Assembly: GCA_964619955.1 (NCBI GenBank)
Contig: CAZUJF010000040.1
Location: forward strand, 1-47,079
Source: JACQFK01 sp964619955
Lineage (GTDB): Bacteria > Planctomycetota > MHYJ01 > JACPRB01
Length of the DNA stretch: 47,079 nucleotides
Direction: 5' to 3'
Shown here: positions 17,301 to 25,149 of the stretch, piece by piece
How the letters are laid out: every line of letters begins with the position of its first letter
Numbering within the stretch: position 1 is the stretch's first letter
Notes under the pieces: generated by a model
What the model saw: the letters and a program-made list of their open reading frames with translations, nothing else
Databases searched by the model: none
Told to the model about the DNA's origin: nothing
Position numbers and translations under genes: made by a program

Positions 17301-20025
17301 GCATCTCTCCAAGGACACTCATGGAGGTTTCGTCTACGGCGACGTGGTCCGGAAAGGATTGGCGGCCCTGATGCAGGCGCCCGCTCCGCAGCCTGGAGAC
17401 AGCACCCTCAACGAATCCCTGGTGCAGCTGGCGATCAGCGAAGCCTTTGGCCTGACCGGCTCGCAGTTTTATCGCCCCGCGGCCGAGACGGGTCTCGCCG
17501 AACTGCTCCGGCGGCAGTCCCCCGACGGCGGCTGGCACCGCTCCGATCCCACCCAGCGGGGCGAAGCGTCCGCCACGACCTTCGCCGTGATGGCGATCAA
17601 GAGCGCGCAACTCGGGGGCCTGGAGATCCCCGCAGCCCCCGCCGCCCGCGCCCTGAGCTTCGTGCTCTCCTCCCTCTCCGGCGCGAAGTCCCGGGCGGAA
17701 CTCGGCGGCCTCCTCCTCAGCGCGCACTTCCTGCGCAAGGACGACGAGGACTCTTTCCGGAAGGAAGCAGTGGCGAAACTCGTCGCCTTGGGCCACGGCT
17801 GGAACGAAGGGGACGCGCTCGGCGCGTATCTGGGCTCCCTGGCCCTCTTCCAGCACGACGGCCCCACCGGCCCGCAGTTCTCGTCCTGGAGAGACTCCCT
17901 GCGCGCGGCCTGCACGGCGGCTCCCGGGGGGGACGCGCCCCCCGCGGCCGCCTTCCGGGTCCTGTCCCAGGAGGTCTACTACCGCTATGCAAACGTCTTC
18001 GGGAGTTCCAAGTTGCCGGATGACGAACGGCCGCTCGCCCCGCTGCCGCGCATCCGCATCCACTTCCCCGACACCGCGCTCTGGGAGCCGGAGCTCGTGA
18101 CGGATGCGCGGGGCGAGGCGCGGATCAAGATCCCGCTCGGCGACGAGCTCACCACGACACGGGTGACGGCGCGCGGGATCACCCGCGACGGCGCCGCCGG
18201 CGAGGCGCTCGCGCAGGTGACCACCGAGCAGCCGTTCTTCATCAAGCTCAAAAGCCCCGAGTTCGCGGTCACCGGAGACGAGATCGAGGTGCGCGCGGAA
18301 CTGCACCACACGGAGCAGGCGCCACGCACGGCCCGGGTGACCCTCGAAGGCCACGGGACGCGGGAGGCAGAACTGCGTCCCGGCGAGGCGGCCGCCGTCT
18401 CCTGGCGGGTCCCCGTGCGCGAATCGGGCCAGCTCGTGCTCCGGGCGCGCGCTTCCGCGGGAGCACAGGAGGATGCCGTCGAGCGGCGCCTCCCCGTCCT
18501 CGAACCCGGCCGGGAATCCCGGGCCGTGCAGCGGAAGCTGCTGAACGCCGGGAAGGAGTTCAGCGTCACGTCCCCCGAGGGGGCGCGCGAGCTGACGGTC
18601 CGCCTTCATCCCCGCCGCGCGCCGCTGACGCGGGTGCTCGACGCCCTGCGCTACCTGACCGAATACCCCTACGGCTGAATGGAGCAGACGATGGCACGGT
18701 TCGTGCCGAATCTGCTCACGCTCGAGGCCCTGAAGACGCTGAAGATCCCGGCGGCGCAGCTGGAGCAGGACCTGCCCAAGATGGTGCGGACGGGCATGGA
18801 GCGCGTGCTCGGCATGCAGGCTCCGACGGGAGGCTGGACCTGGTACGGCAACGGCAACGACGACCTCTACATGACCGCCTGCGTGGTCGAGGGGCTGGAG
18901 ATCTGCAAGCGACACGGGTTTGCGCCGCCCGAAGCGGCGCTGCAGCGGGGCCGGGCACGCCTGAAGGCGCTGCTGGCCGAATCCAAGGATCTGGATCTCG
19001 TGGCCTATGGAACCTCGGCGCTCGGCGAAGGCGACTGGATCCGGCTCGAGGCGGAGCGCGGCCGGGTCTCGCCCTTCGCCAAGGCTCTGTGGGTGCGGGG
19101 GCTCGCGGCCTCGGGACGGGCGGAGGAGGCACGGACGCTGGCGCGGGAGCTGGCGGCGGCCGCGAAGGACGGCCACTGGGAAGGTCCCGGCTGGCACGTC
19201 CGCAACGAGGATGTGCGCGTGCTGGTGACGGCGCAGGCGCTGAGGGCGCTCGCGGCGGCGGACCCCGGCAGCCCCGCCCTGCCAAAGGCGCTGGACTGGA
19301 TGCTCTCCCAACAGCGGGGAGGGCAATGGCGGTCGACGCGGGACACGGCGATCGCCGTGGTGGCGCTGCTCGAGGCGGGGCCGCTGGACCGCGTCGCGGG
19401 AGCCGTCGGGCAGCCGCAGGGTCCTTCGGCCGCTCCGGAGCTGCGGCGGAGCCTGAAGCTTTTCCACAACGACCGCGAGGCCGCGACGTTGTTCATCGAC
19501 CTGAACGCACCGGAGCATGGCCGCCGTGAGGCGCACCTGGGCAGGGTGGCGCCCGGAGTGCAGCGCCTGCGTTTCGAGGCGGAGGCGGAGGGGATGGAGC
19601 TGGAGGCGGAGCTGATCTGGAAGCTCGTGAGCCGGGACGCGGCCCCGCCCGGAGGCGAAATCGAAATGACGGTGGCCTACGAACGGCCCCTCCACATGCT
19701 GAGACGCGGAGAGGAGATCGAAGTGGTGGTCACCGTGGACGCGCGCAGAGGGGCGGACTACGCGATGGTCCTCTCGCCGATCCCGGCGGGCTGCGAAGTC
19801 GTGCGCGGATCGGGCCGGGCGGAGGGTCTGGAGCGCTTCGAGGACCGCCACGAAAAGGCGCTCTTCTTCGTGCGGCGGATCGACTGGGCGCCGCTCGTCC
19901 TGCGCTACCGGATGCGCTGCCTTTTCGAGGGCCGCTACACGGTGCAGCCGGGCTGGGCCGGCTCGATGTACAGCGAGGAGCGCTTCGGCGGCAGCCCCGC
20001 GCTCAACGCCCTCATCGCGCCGTGA
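14332..20025 (+). CDS. Alpha-2-macroglobulin-like protein with in-frame TGA (proposed selenocysteine) at the thioester position
   Basis: Read through the single TGA at 18676-18678 this is one 1897-residue protein; conventionally it would be two ORFs, 14332-18678 and 18679-20025, in the same frame. Bacterial A2Ms are envelope protease traps that covalently link to attackers through an internal Cys-Gln thioester in CxEQ. Seen here: signal/anchor (1-25), TPR-like helices (~90-130), a Cys/His-rich patch (~450-470), an MG2-like domain (TDRPVYKAGDTLRFRG, ~510), a Gly-rich linker, an inserted alpha/alpha-toroid-like domain (~935-1190), the A2M domain (FPDTALWEPELVTDARGEA, ~1245), then YPYG-(TGA)-MEQTMARF at residue 1449, the thioester domain (GGWTWYGNGNDDLYMT) and the C-terminal macroglobulin domain (VQPGWAGSMYSEERFG). 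ATG 14332 follows GGGGAGA. Sequence after the TGA is intact, arguing against an old pseudogene. Confidence 0.85.
18676..18678 (+). other. In-frame TGA, candidate selenocysteine codon (residue 1449)
   Basis: The TGA replaces the cysteine codon of the A2M thioester motif CxEQ. Flanking codons give YPYG before and MEQTMARF after it, matching the usual YPYGCxEQTMSRF block. TGA is a normal terminator for several other genes here (for example at 5438-5440 and 20023-20025), so it is not globally reassigned. Confidence 0.65.
18682..18717 (+). promoter_or_regulatory. SECIS-like hairpin directly downstream of the TGA
   Basis: Lower stem GAGCAGA (18682-18688) pairs perfectly with TCTGCTC (18711-18717). 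An asymmetric internal loop (CGAT against GAA) follows. Upper stem GGCAC (18693-18697) pairs with GTGCC (18703-18707) and carries the apical loop GGTTC (18698-18702). Bacterial SECIS elements lie just after the UGA and expose GU in a small apical loop with an unpaired U lower in the stem. Here GGU begins 20 nt after the UGA and an unpaired U (18692) sits just below the upper stem. The fit is by eye. Confidence 0.6.
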
Positions 20026-20884
20026 TGCCGCCGTAGGTCAACCAGAGCAGCGGCGAGCGGCAGCCGGCACGGCGCGCGAGCAGGCAGGCCGCCGCCTTCG
20101 CGGAGTAGCTCGTGTCCAGGTCAAGCGGCGCGAAAAAGCGCTGCGCTTCGCGCGCCGCCGCCGTCGGACGGCCGTAGCCGCCGTAGAAGCCGCGTTCCAG
20201 CACGAGACGGCAGGTGCGCGGGGCCTCGTCCAGCAGGAACGCCGCGGGCTGGACCAGCCGCTGCACGTTCCGCAGATTCGCGAAGAGCGCTCCGGTGATC
20301 CGCACGGCGTGCAGGGCAACATCCTCCAGACCCGCGAGCGCCAGGCCCAGCGCCAGGCCCGCCGCCGTGCCGCAGGTCCCCAGCGGCACGAAGATCGCCT
20401 CCGGCTTCGGCAGCAGTCCGCCCCGCACCTGCTCCGCCAGCTCGAACGCCGCGTTCACGAAGCCCAGCGTCGTCACGGGATCCGAGCCGCCGACGGGCGC
20501 CAGCGTCAGCGTGCCTCCCAGGATCCGCGGCAGTTCCGACAGCATCCGCAGCCCGAAGAGGACCTCGTCGCGATGCCGCGTCCCGGGAATGCACGGGACA
20601 TTGCGCCTGGAATGTTCGTTTTGTGCCTGCGGCCAGGTGTGGATCCGGGCTCCGGGGCGATGCCGCGCCAGCGCGCGCAGCCAGTTCGACCCCTCCGCCC
20701 CCACGGCGAGCAGCGGGCCCTGCGGGTGGTAGAACTCCAGCTTGCGGACCTTGCCGCCGCCGATGAGATCGTCCCGCTTGAGCCAGATCCCGCGGAACTC
20801 CTCCACCGGGGTGGGCAGCGCGGCCAGCGCTTCGAAGCGGACCCGCTCCCGCAGCCTCGGATACCGCTCGAAGATCGGCCTCAC
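20012..20884 (-). CDS. PLP-dependent D-cysteine desulfhydrase/ACC deaminase-like enzyme
   Basis: 290 residues, fold type II PLP family. The motif WLKRDDLIGGGKVRKLEF carries the likely Schiff-base Lys45 and is diagnostic for the ACC deaminase/D-cysteine desulfhydrase group. GAEGSNWLRALA is the substrate or phosphate-binding loop, and PLGTCGTAAGLALG the glycine-rich PLP-phosphate loop. Substrates in the family are D-cysteine or 1-aminocyclopropane-1-carboxylate; which applies here cannot be decided. I chose the GTG start at 20884 because it overlaps the stop of the metallophosphoesterase gene as GTGA and homology begins soon after. The 3' end overlaps the A2M gene by 14 bp on the opposite strand. 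Confidence 0.82.
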   Translation of the reverse strand: MRPIFERYPRLRERVRFEALAALPTPVEEFRGIWLKRDDLIGGGKVRKLEFYHPQGPLLAVGAEGSNWLRALARHRPGARIHTWPQAQNEHSRRNVPCIPGTRHRDEVLFGLRMLSELPRILGGTLTLAPVGGSDPVTTLGFVNAAFELAEQVRGGLLPKPEAIFVPLGTCGTAAGLALGLALAGLEDVALHAVRITGALFANLRNVQRLVQPAAFLLDEAPRTCRLVLERGFYGGYGRPTAAAREAQRFFAPLDLDTSYSAKAAACLLARRAGCRSPLLWLTYGGITAR

Positions 20885-21810
20885 GCCGTCGTGCGCAGCC
20901 GGCGCAGCCCCCACCCGAGGATCCCGCCGGCGGCGATCGTGAGCAGCGCCATCAGCAGCGCCTGGCGGCGGAACCATTCGCGCACGTGCCCCACCGCGAA
21001 GTGCCGGACGTTGTCCCAGATCCCGCGTGCGGGCGGGAGTTCCACGAGCCGGTCGCGGATCGACGCCCCGTCGACCTCCAGGACCGTCGCGCAGACGCGC
21101 TGGTCGTGCTGCCCCGCATCGGAATCGCCGCCGATCCCGTTCACGATCACGACCGTCTTCCCCACCGGGAGGCGGAGGTACGCGTGCACATGGCCGCAGA
21201 GCAGATACGCGACGCCGCTCTGCTCCAGCCACTTGAGGAAGGGCCCGTACGCCGGCAGCGGCGCACCCGTCTCGTCGAAGGGGGGCACGTGCATCGCGAG
21301 CACCACCGCCTTGGCAGGCCCCGCGATCCGGATGCGTTCTTCCACGTGTTTGATGTCGGGGGGCAGGTAGGCGGAGTTGTCGATCAGCACGTAGGCGACG
21401 TCGCCCAGCGTGAACGACTTCTCGAGGTCCGCGAACGAGCGCACGAAGCGCTGCGGGCCGCGCTTCACGTCGTGATTCCCCGGCACGACCGCGGGCATCG
21501 GGATCCCCGCCTCGCGGAGGATCCAGCCCAGCAGCCGGTAGTGGCCCTCGTCGTCGTCGGAGACGAAGTCGCCCGTCTGCAGGTAGAACGCCGGCCGCTC
21601 CTCCTGGAGGCGGGCGAGGAGATTCCGTAGGTTCGTGATCCCCTTCTGGCTGTCGCCGAGCACGGCGACCCGGTACGGACCCGGCGGCGGCGGCGCCGGC
21701 TTCGGCAGCGGGGCCGGATCGCCGGCGACCCAGTCCAGCACCCCGCAGAAGAGCAGGAAGCCCAGGCTTCCCGCCCCTCCGACCAGGGCCGTCCAGGCCG
21801 TCCTCCGCAT
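20881..21810 (-). CDS. Membrane-anchored calcineurin-like metallophosphoesterase
   Basis: 309 residues with an N-terminal hydrophobic anchor (about 8-28), a Pro-rich linker and the full metallophosphoesterase motif set: GDSQKG, TGDFVSDDD, PGNHDVKRG, MHVPPF and GHVHAY. A second transmembrane helix near the C-terminus (about 280-300) is followed by a basic tail. The catalytic domain should face the periplasm, hydrolysing phosphate esters with two metal ions; the substrate is unknown. It starts 13 bp after flotillin and overlaps the PLP enzyme gene by 4 bp, so it belongs to the NfeD-flotillin transcription unit. Confidence 0.85.
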   Translation of the reverse strand: MRRTAWTALVGGAGSLGFLLFCGVLDWVAGDPAPLPKPAPPPPGPYRVAVLGDSQKGITNLRNLLARLQEERPAFYLQTGDFVSDDDEGHYRLLGWILREAGIPMPAVVPGNHDVKRGPQRFVRSFADLEKSFTLGDVAYVLIDNSAYLPPDIKHVEERIRIAGPAKAVVLAMHVPPFDETGAPLPAYGPFLKWLEQSGVAYLLCGHVHAYLRLPVGKTVVIVNGIGGDSDAGQHDQRVCATVLEVDGASIRDRLVELPPARGIWDNVRHFAVGHVREWFRRQALLMALLTIAAGGILGWGLRRLRTTA

Positions 21811-21823
21811 CGCGGGGGCCGCC

Positions 21824-23305
21824 CTACGGCTGCTTCTTCTGCATGCCGGGGATCTTCTGGACCAGGTCCTTCAGGTTGATGCCGCTGACGCCCTCGAGCA
21901 CGGGGGGCAGCTGGCCGATGATGTCGACGATGTCCCTCGTGATCTTCGACGCGCCGGTGTTGTCCCCGCCGGTCGAGACGATGGTGATGCGGTCGGTCTT
22001 GGCGAGGGGCTCCGCGATCGCGCGGGCGAGCTCGGGCAGCCGCTCGATGAACATCTGGGCGATGGCGGCCTCGTTGTACGTGCGCCACGCCTCGGCCTTC
22101 TTGCGCATCGATTCGGCCTCGGCCTGGCCCTTGGCGAGGATGACCTCGGCCTCGGCGAGACCCTTGGCCCGCACGGCCTCGGCTTCCGCCAGGCCCTTGG
22201 ACTTGACGGCTTCGGCCTCGCCGCGGCCGATGCTCTGGGCGGCCGTGGCGCGCGCCTCGGCCTCCGCGATGGTCTGGAACTTCTGGGCCTCGGCGATCTG
22301 CTGGATGCGGAAGCGCTCGGCCTCGGCCGGGCGCTGCACCGACGCCATCAGCTCCTTCTGCTTGATCTCGATCTGCCGCTCTTTTTCGATGTCCTGGACC
22401 TTCATCTCCTCGACCTTGACCGCCTGCTGCGACTTGAACTTCTGCAGGTCGTAGGCGAGGTCCGACTGCGCCTTCTTCTCGTTGATGGCGGCCTGGTAGT
22501 CCGCGCGCTGCATCTCGTAGTCGCGCTGCGACTTGGCGACCTGGGTCTCGGCCATGTAGCGCGCCTGCTGGGCGGCCTGGTGGGCCTCCGAACTGCGGAT
22601 GGTCGCCTCGCGGTCGGCGTTCGCCTGGCCGACGATGGCGTTCTTTTTCACCTCGGCGATCTGCGGCTTGCCGAGCGAGTCGAGGTAGCCCTGCTCGTCG
22701 GTGACCTCCTTGATCGTGAACGAGATGATCTGGAGGCCCATGTTGGCGAAGTCGGTGGCCGATTCGCTCTGGACGTTCTGGGCGAACTTGTCGCGGTCCT
22801 TGAAGAGCTCCTCGACCGTCATGCGGCCGATGATCGCGCGCAGGTGGCCCTCCAGGGTCTGGTGGGCGATCTGCATGATCTCGGTCGGGGTCTTGGAGAG
22901 GAACTGCTCCGCCGCGGTGCGGATGGCGACGTCCTCGCCGCGGACCTTGATCTGCGCGACGCCGTCGACCTTCACGGGAACGCCGGTGATCGAATAGACG
23001 GACGGCGTCTTGACGTCGATCGTCATGAGCTCGAGGGAGAGGGTTTCGGCCTTTTCGAGCACGGGAATGACGAACGTGCCGCCGCCCTTCTGCAGGCGGA
23101 AGCCGACCATCTTCTCGCGGCCCTGGGCGTCGGTGATGCGGTGCTGGCGTCCGAAGACGATGAGGACCTCGTTGGGGCCGACCTTCGTATAGCGGCTGAC
23201 GTAGAGGGCCACGAAGATGAACAGCATGAAGAGCAGGGCGCCGACGACGAGGGCGATGAGGCCGAAGCCGCCTTCGGCGCGGGCCAGCAGGGCTAGGGTT
23301 TCCAT
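21824..23305 (-). CDS. Flotillin-like SPFH-domain membrane protein
   Basis: 493 residues of the YuaG/FloT type. One N-terminal transmembrane helix (about 14-36) precedes an SPFH domain (about 40-230; VGPNEVLIVFGRQ, KAETLSLELMTIDV, LEGHLRAIIGRMTVEELFKDRDKFA). A long Ala/Glu-rich coiled coil follows, with repeated xAEAEAVxxKGLAEAEAV units (about 370-420), and a hydrophobic C-terminal part. Flotillins oligomerise in the membrane and organise lipid microdomains. The gene follows an NfeD-like gene by 31 bp, the classic pairing for this family, in which NfeD binds or modulates its SPFH partner. Confidence 0.93.
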   Translation of the reverse strand: METLALLARAEGGFGLIALVVGALLFMLFIFVALYVSRYTKVGPNEVLIVFGRQHRITDAQGREKMVGFRLQKGGGTFVIPVLEKAETLSLELMTIDVKTPSVYSITGVPVKVDGVAQIKVRGEDVAIRTAAEQFLSKTPTEIMQIAHQTLEGHLRAIIGRMTVEELFKDRDKFAQNVQSESATDFANMGLQIISFTIKEVTDEQGYLDSLGKPQIAEVKKNAIVGQANADREATIRSSEAHQAAQQARYMAETQVAKSQRDYEMQRADYQAAINEKKAQSDLAYDLQKFKSQQAVKVEEMKVQDIEKERQIEIKQKELMASVQRPAEAERFRIQQIAEAQKFQTIAEAEARATAAQSIGRGEAEAVKSKGLAEAEAVRAKGLAEAEVILAKGQAEAESMRKKAEAWRTYNEAAIAQMFIERLPELARAIAEPLAKTDRITIVSTGGDNTGASKITRDIVDIIGQLPPVLEGVSGINLKDLVQKIPGMQKKQP

Positions 23306-23336
23306 CTGCGCTTCTTCCTCTCGAAAAAGATTCAGC

Positions 23337-23915
23337 CTAGATTTTCTGGACGTGATAGGTGGAACCGACGAGTTTGACGATCTTGACCGCGGTGTGGGCG
23401 GGCAGCGCCTTTCCGTCGACCGTCTGGGCCTGGCAGTTCTGCCGGCTGCCGCGGGCGGTGAAGGCGATCTCCCCGAGGCCGTCGTCGGGGATGGGGACGG
23501 TGACTTCCGCGTCGCCGCCGACCGCCTCGTCCCCGCGGCTGTGGCTGGTGGACTCCATGGCGCGCATGATCGTGTAGAAGAACCAGGCCGCGCCGCCGCC
23601 GACGAGGATGCCGGACAGGGCGGCCACGGGGACCTGCACCATGGGCGGCAGGGGCGTGAGACGCTTGAGCAGGAAGCCGATCCCGCCGAACGTGGCGATG
23701 AACATCGCGAGGGTCACGGGCGAAAGCAGCGGAAAGTGCAGGGGCCCTTCGGCGGGCCCGGACAGGCCGTCGACATGCACGCCGCCCATGTCCACATGGG
23801 CCTCCGCGCCGCCGCTGAACACGCCGCCCATCAGGCCGGAGATGAGGGCGAATCCGAAGCCGAGGCAGAGACAGACGAGGTACACGAACTCCAGAGGGTC
23901 GCCGCCGATGGCCAT
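23337..23915 (-). CDS. NfeD-like membrane protein partner of flotillin
   Basis: 192 residues: a first hydrophobic helix (about 8-32), two more (about 62-82 and 90-115) and a C-terminal beta-rich domain (VTVPIPDDGLGEIAF, ALPAHTAVKIVKLVGSTYHV) that fits the OB fold of NfeD/YuaF proteins. ATG 23915 was chosen over the upstream extension because a clear GGAGG precedes it by 7 nt and hydrophobicity begins there. It is the first gene of a four-gene minus-strand unit (NfeD, flotillin, phosphoesterase, PLP enzyme). The family assignment rests on topology and its flotillin neighbour. Confidence 0.75.
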   Translation of the reverse strand: MAIGGDPLEFVYLVCLCLGFGFALISGLMGGVFSGGAEAHVDMGGVHVDGLSGPAEGPLHFPLLSPVTLAMFIATFGGIGFLLKRLTPLPPMVQVPVAALSGILVGGGAAWFFYTIMRAMESTSHSRGDEAVGGDAEVTVPIPDDGLGEIAFTARGSRQNCQAQTVDGKALPAHTAVKIVKLVGSTYHVQKI

Positions 23916-24021
23916 AATCCTGCCTCCTGCCGTTCCCCCCGAATATAACACCCCGCTTCCGGGGCCGGGAGGACTATATGCGCAGCTCTGACGTCCACCC
24001 CTCCCCAATCGTTACCGGAAT

Positions 24022-24052
24022 GTCACAGTTCCAGACGGTCTGGAACTGTGAC
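24022..24052. promoter_or_regulatory. Perfect 31-bp palindrome, operator-like
   Basis: Arms GTCACAGTTCCAGAC (24022-24036) and GTCTGGAACTGTGAC (24038-24052) are perfect, separated by one G. The single-base centre disfavours an RNA hairpin loop of normal type and fits a symmetric protein-binding site. It lies between divergent genes (23915 minus and 24094 plus). A weak -10-like TAGGAT (24064-24069) would place the -35 region inside the right arm. Confidence 0.55.
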
Positions 24053-24093
24053 GGGCGGCGGGGTAGGATGGAGGCGCGGGTCAGGAAAGAAGG

Positions 24094-25149
24094 ATGTTCA
24101 TGCTGCTCCCCACGCTCTTCTTCGCGTTCGTCATCGAAGGCGCCCAGGCCGGCCCCAAAATCGAAGTCACGATCAAGGACGTCCCCGCCGCCGACGGACG
24201 CCCCCCGCGCTTCGCCGTCGAAGGAAAAGCCGACGTCCCCAACGGCTCCGAGCTGTACCTCTATCTCTATTTCAGCATCCTCGATCCCGGAACCCAGCTG
24301 GACGTCGCCCGCGTCACCGTGCGCAACGGTCTCTTCGCCCACGACTTCCAGCTCTTCAAGACCAAGAACCTCGCCGGGCCCTGGATCCTCCAGACCGTCT
24401 ACGATCCCAATGTCCAGGCTGCGGGCGCCGCGGGCACGGAACCCCACAAGGTCGTCACCCCCCTCCGCATCGGCACGGAGCTGGACGCCCAGCAGGACCG
24501 AAAATTCTTCTCCGAACAGCTGGCCGGCGAACTGCGCGCCGTGGCCGCGCTCGGCGAGGAGCTGCAGGCCAAGTCCGCGTCCACGCCCCGGCCGAACGCC
24601 GCCGCCTGGGACCCGCTGATCAAGGAGTGGCGCAAACGCGCCACGGAGATCCAGAAACGCGCCCTGCCGCAGCACAACCCCGAGTACCGCGTGCTCGGCA
24701 TCGCCTTGATCGCGGACAGCGGCCTCGAGGACCTCATCCACACCTTCCACGCCGCCGCCACCTGCGCCAAACAGGGGCAGCACGGCAACGTCGTCACGGG
24801 CGTCGAGCGCCTCCACAACAGCGTGCAGCAACGCGTCGGGGAGCTCGCCGCCCCCCGCCTCAACGAACCCCACCTGATCGCCGCCCTGATCCGCACCCTC
24901 CAGGACCTGCTTCGCGAAACGCTCGACAAGGAAGCCGAACAAGTCCGGCCCCGCCGACGGCTCTTCATCGAACGCATGCAGATCCTGGACATTTCCCTGC
25001 CCCCGGACCGCCACGACCTGGTCCAGGGCATCCAGACCCGCGGGGCCGCGTTCTTCAACGCCGTCGCGGACCAGAAACCCGAGGCGAAGGCGCTCCTCGA
25101 GGACGTCGACAAGGCCCTGCAGGGCCTGGCGGGCACGCTCCCCCGATGA
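24094..25149 (+). CDS. Exported protein of unknown function, first gene of a coupled five-gene cassette
   Basis: 351 residues, not recognised. A signal peptide is likely (MFMLLPTLFFAFVIEGAQA, cleavage near 19). Residues 20-130 look beta-rich (KIEVTIKDVPAADGRPPRFAVEG, YLYLYFSILDPGTQLDVARVTVR), as in a small Ig-like domain. Residues 150-350 are helical and charged. ATG 24094 has AGG 8 nt upstream; ATG 24100 has AAGG 6 nt upstream and is equally possible. Its stop overlaps the next start as ATGA. Codons are strongly GC-biased like its neighbours. Confidence 0.7.
   Translation: MFMLLPTLFFAFVIEGAQAGPKIEVTIKDVPAADGRPPRFAVEGKADVPNGSELYLYLYFSILDPGTQLDVARVTVRNGLFAHDFQLFKTKNLAGPWILQTVYDPNVQAAGAAGTEPHKVVTPLRIGTELDAQQDRKFFSEQLAGELRAVAALGEELQAKSASTPRPNAAAWDPLIKEWRKRATEIQKRALPQHNPEYRVLGIALIADSGLEDLIHTFHAAATCAKQGQHGNVVTGVERLHNSVQQRVGELAAPRLNEPHLIAALIRTLQDLLRETLDKEAEQVRPRRRLFIERMQILDISLPPDRHDLVQGIQTRGAAFFNAVADQKPEAKALLEDVDKALQGLAGTLPR

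Noticed and set aside
18676..18678. Genome-wide reassignment of TGA to an amino acid
   Set aside because: Several clear genes in the window end at TGA at family-typical lengths (for example 5440, 7157, 28008, 37241), so TGA is a normal stop here.
18676..18681. TGA-ATG as an ordinary stop/restart giving two separate proteins
   Set aside because: The split falls inside the conserved YPYGCxEQ block and would leave an A2M without its reactive residue and a second chain without a ribosome-binding site. Possible, but less economical than readthrough or a point mutation.
22100..22230. Short DNA repeats within the flotillin gene considered as a mobile or CRISPR-like repeat
   Set aside because: They encode the AEAEAV/AKGLAEAE coiled-coil repeats normal for flotillins, with no spacers.
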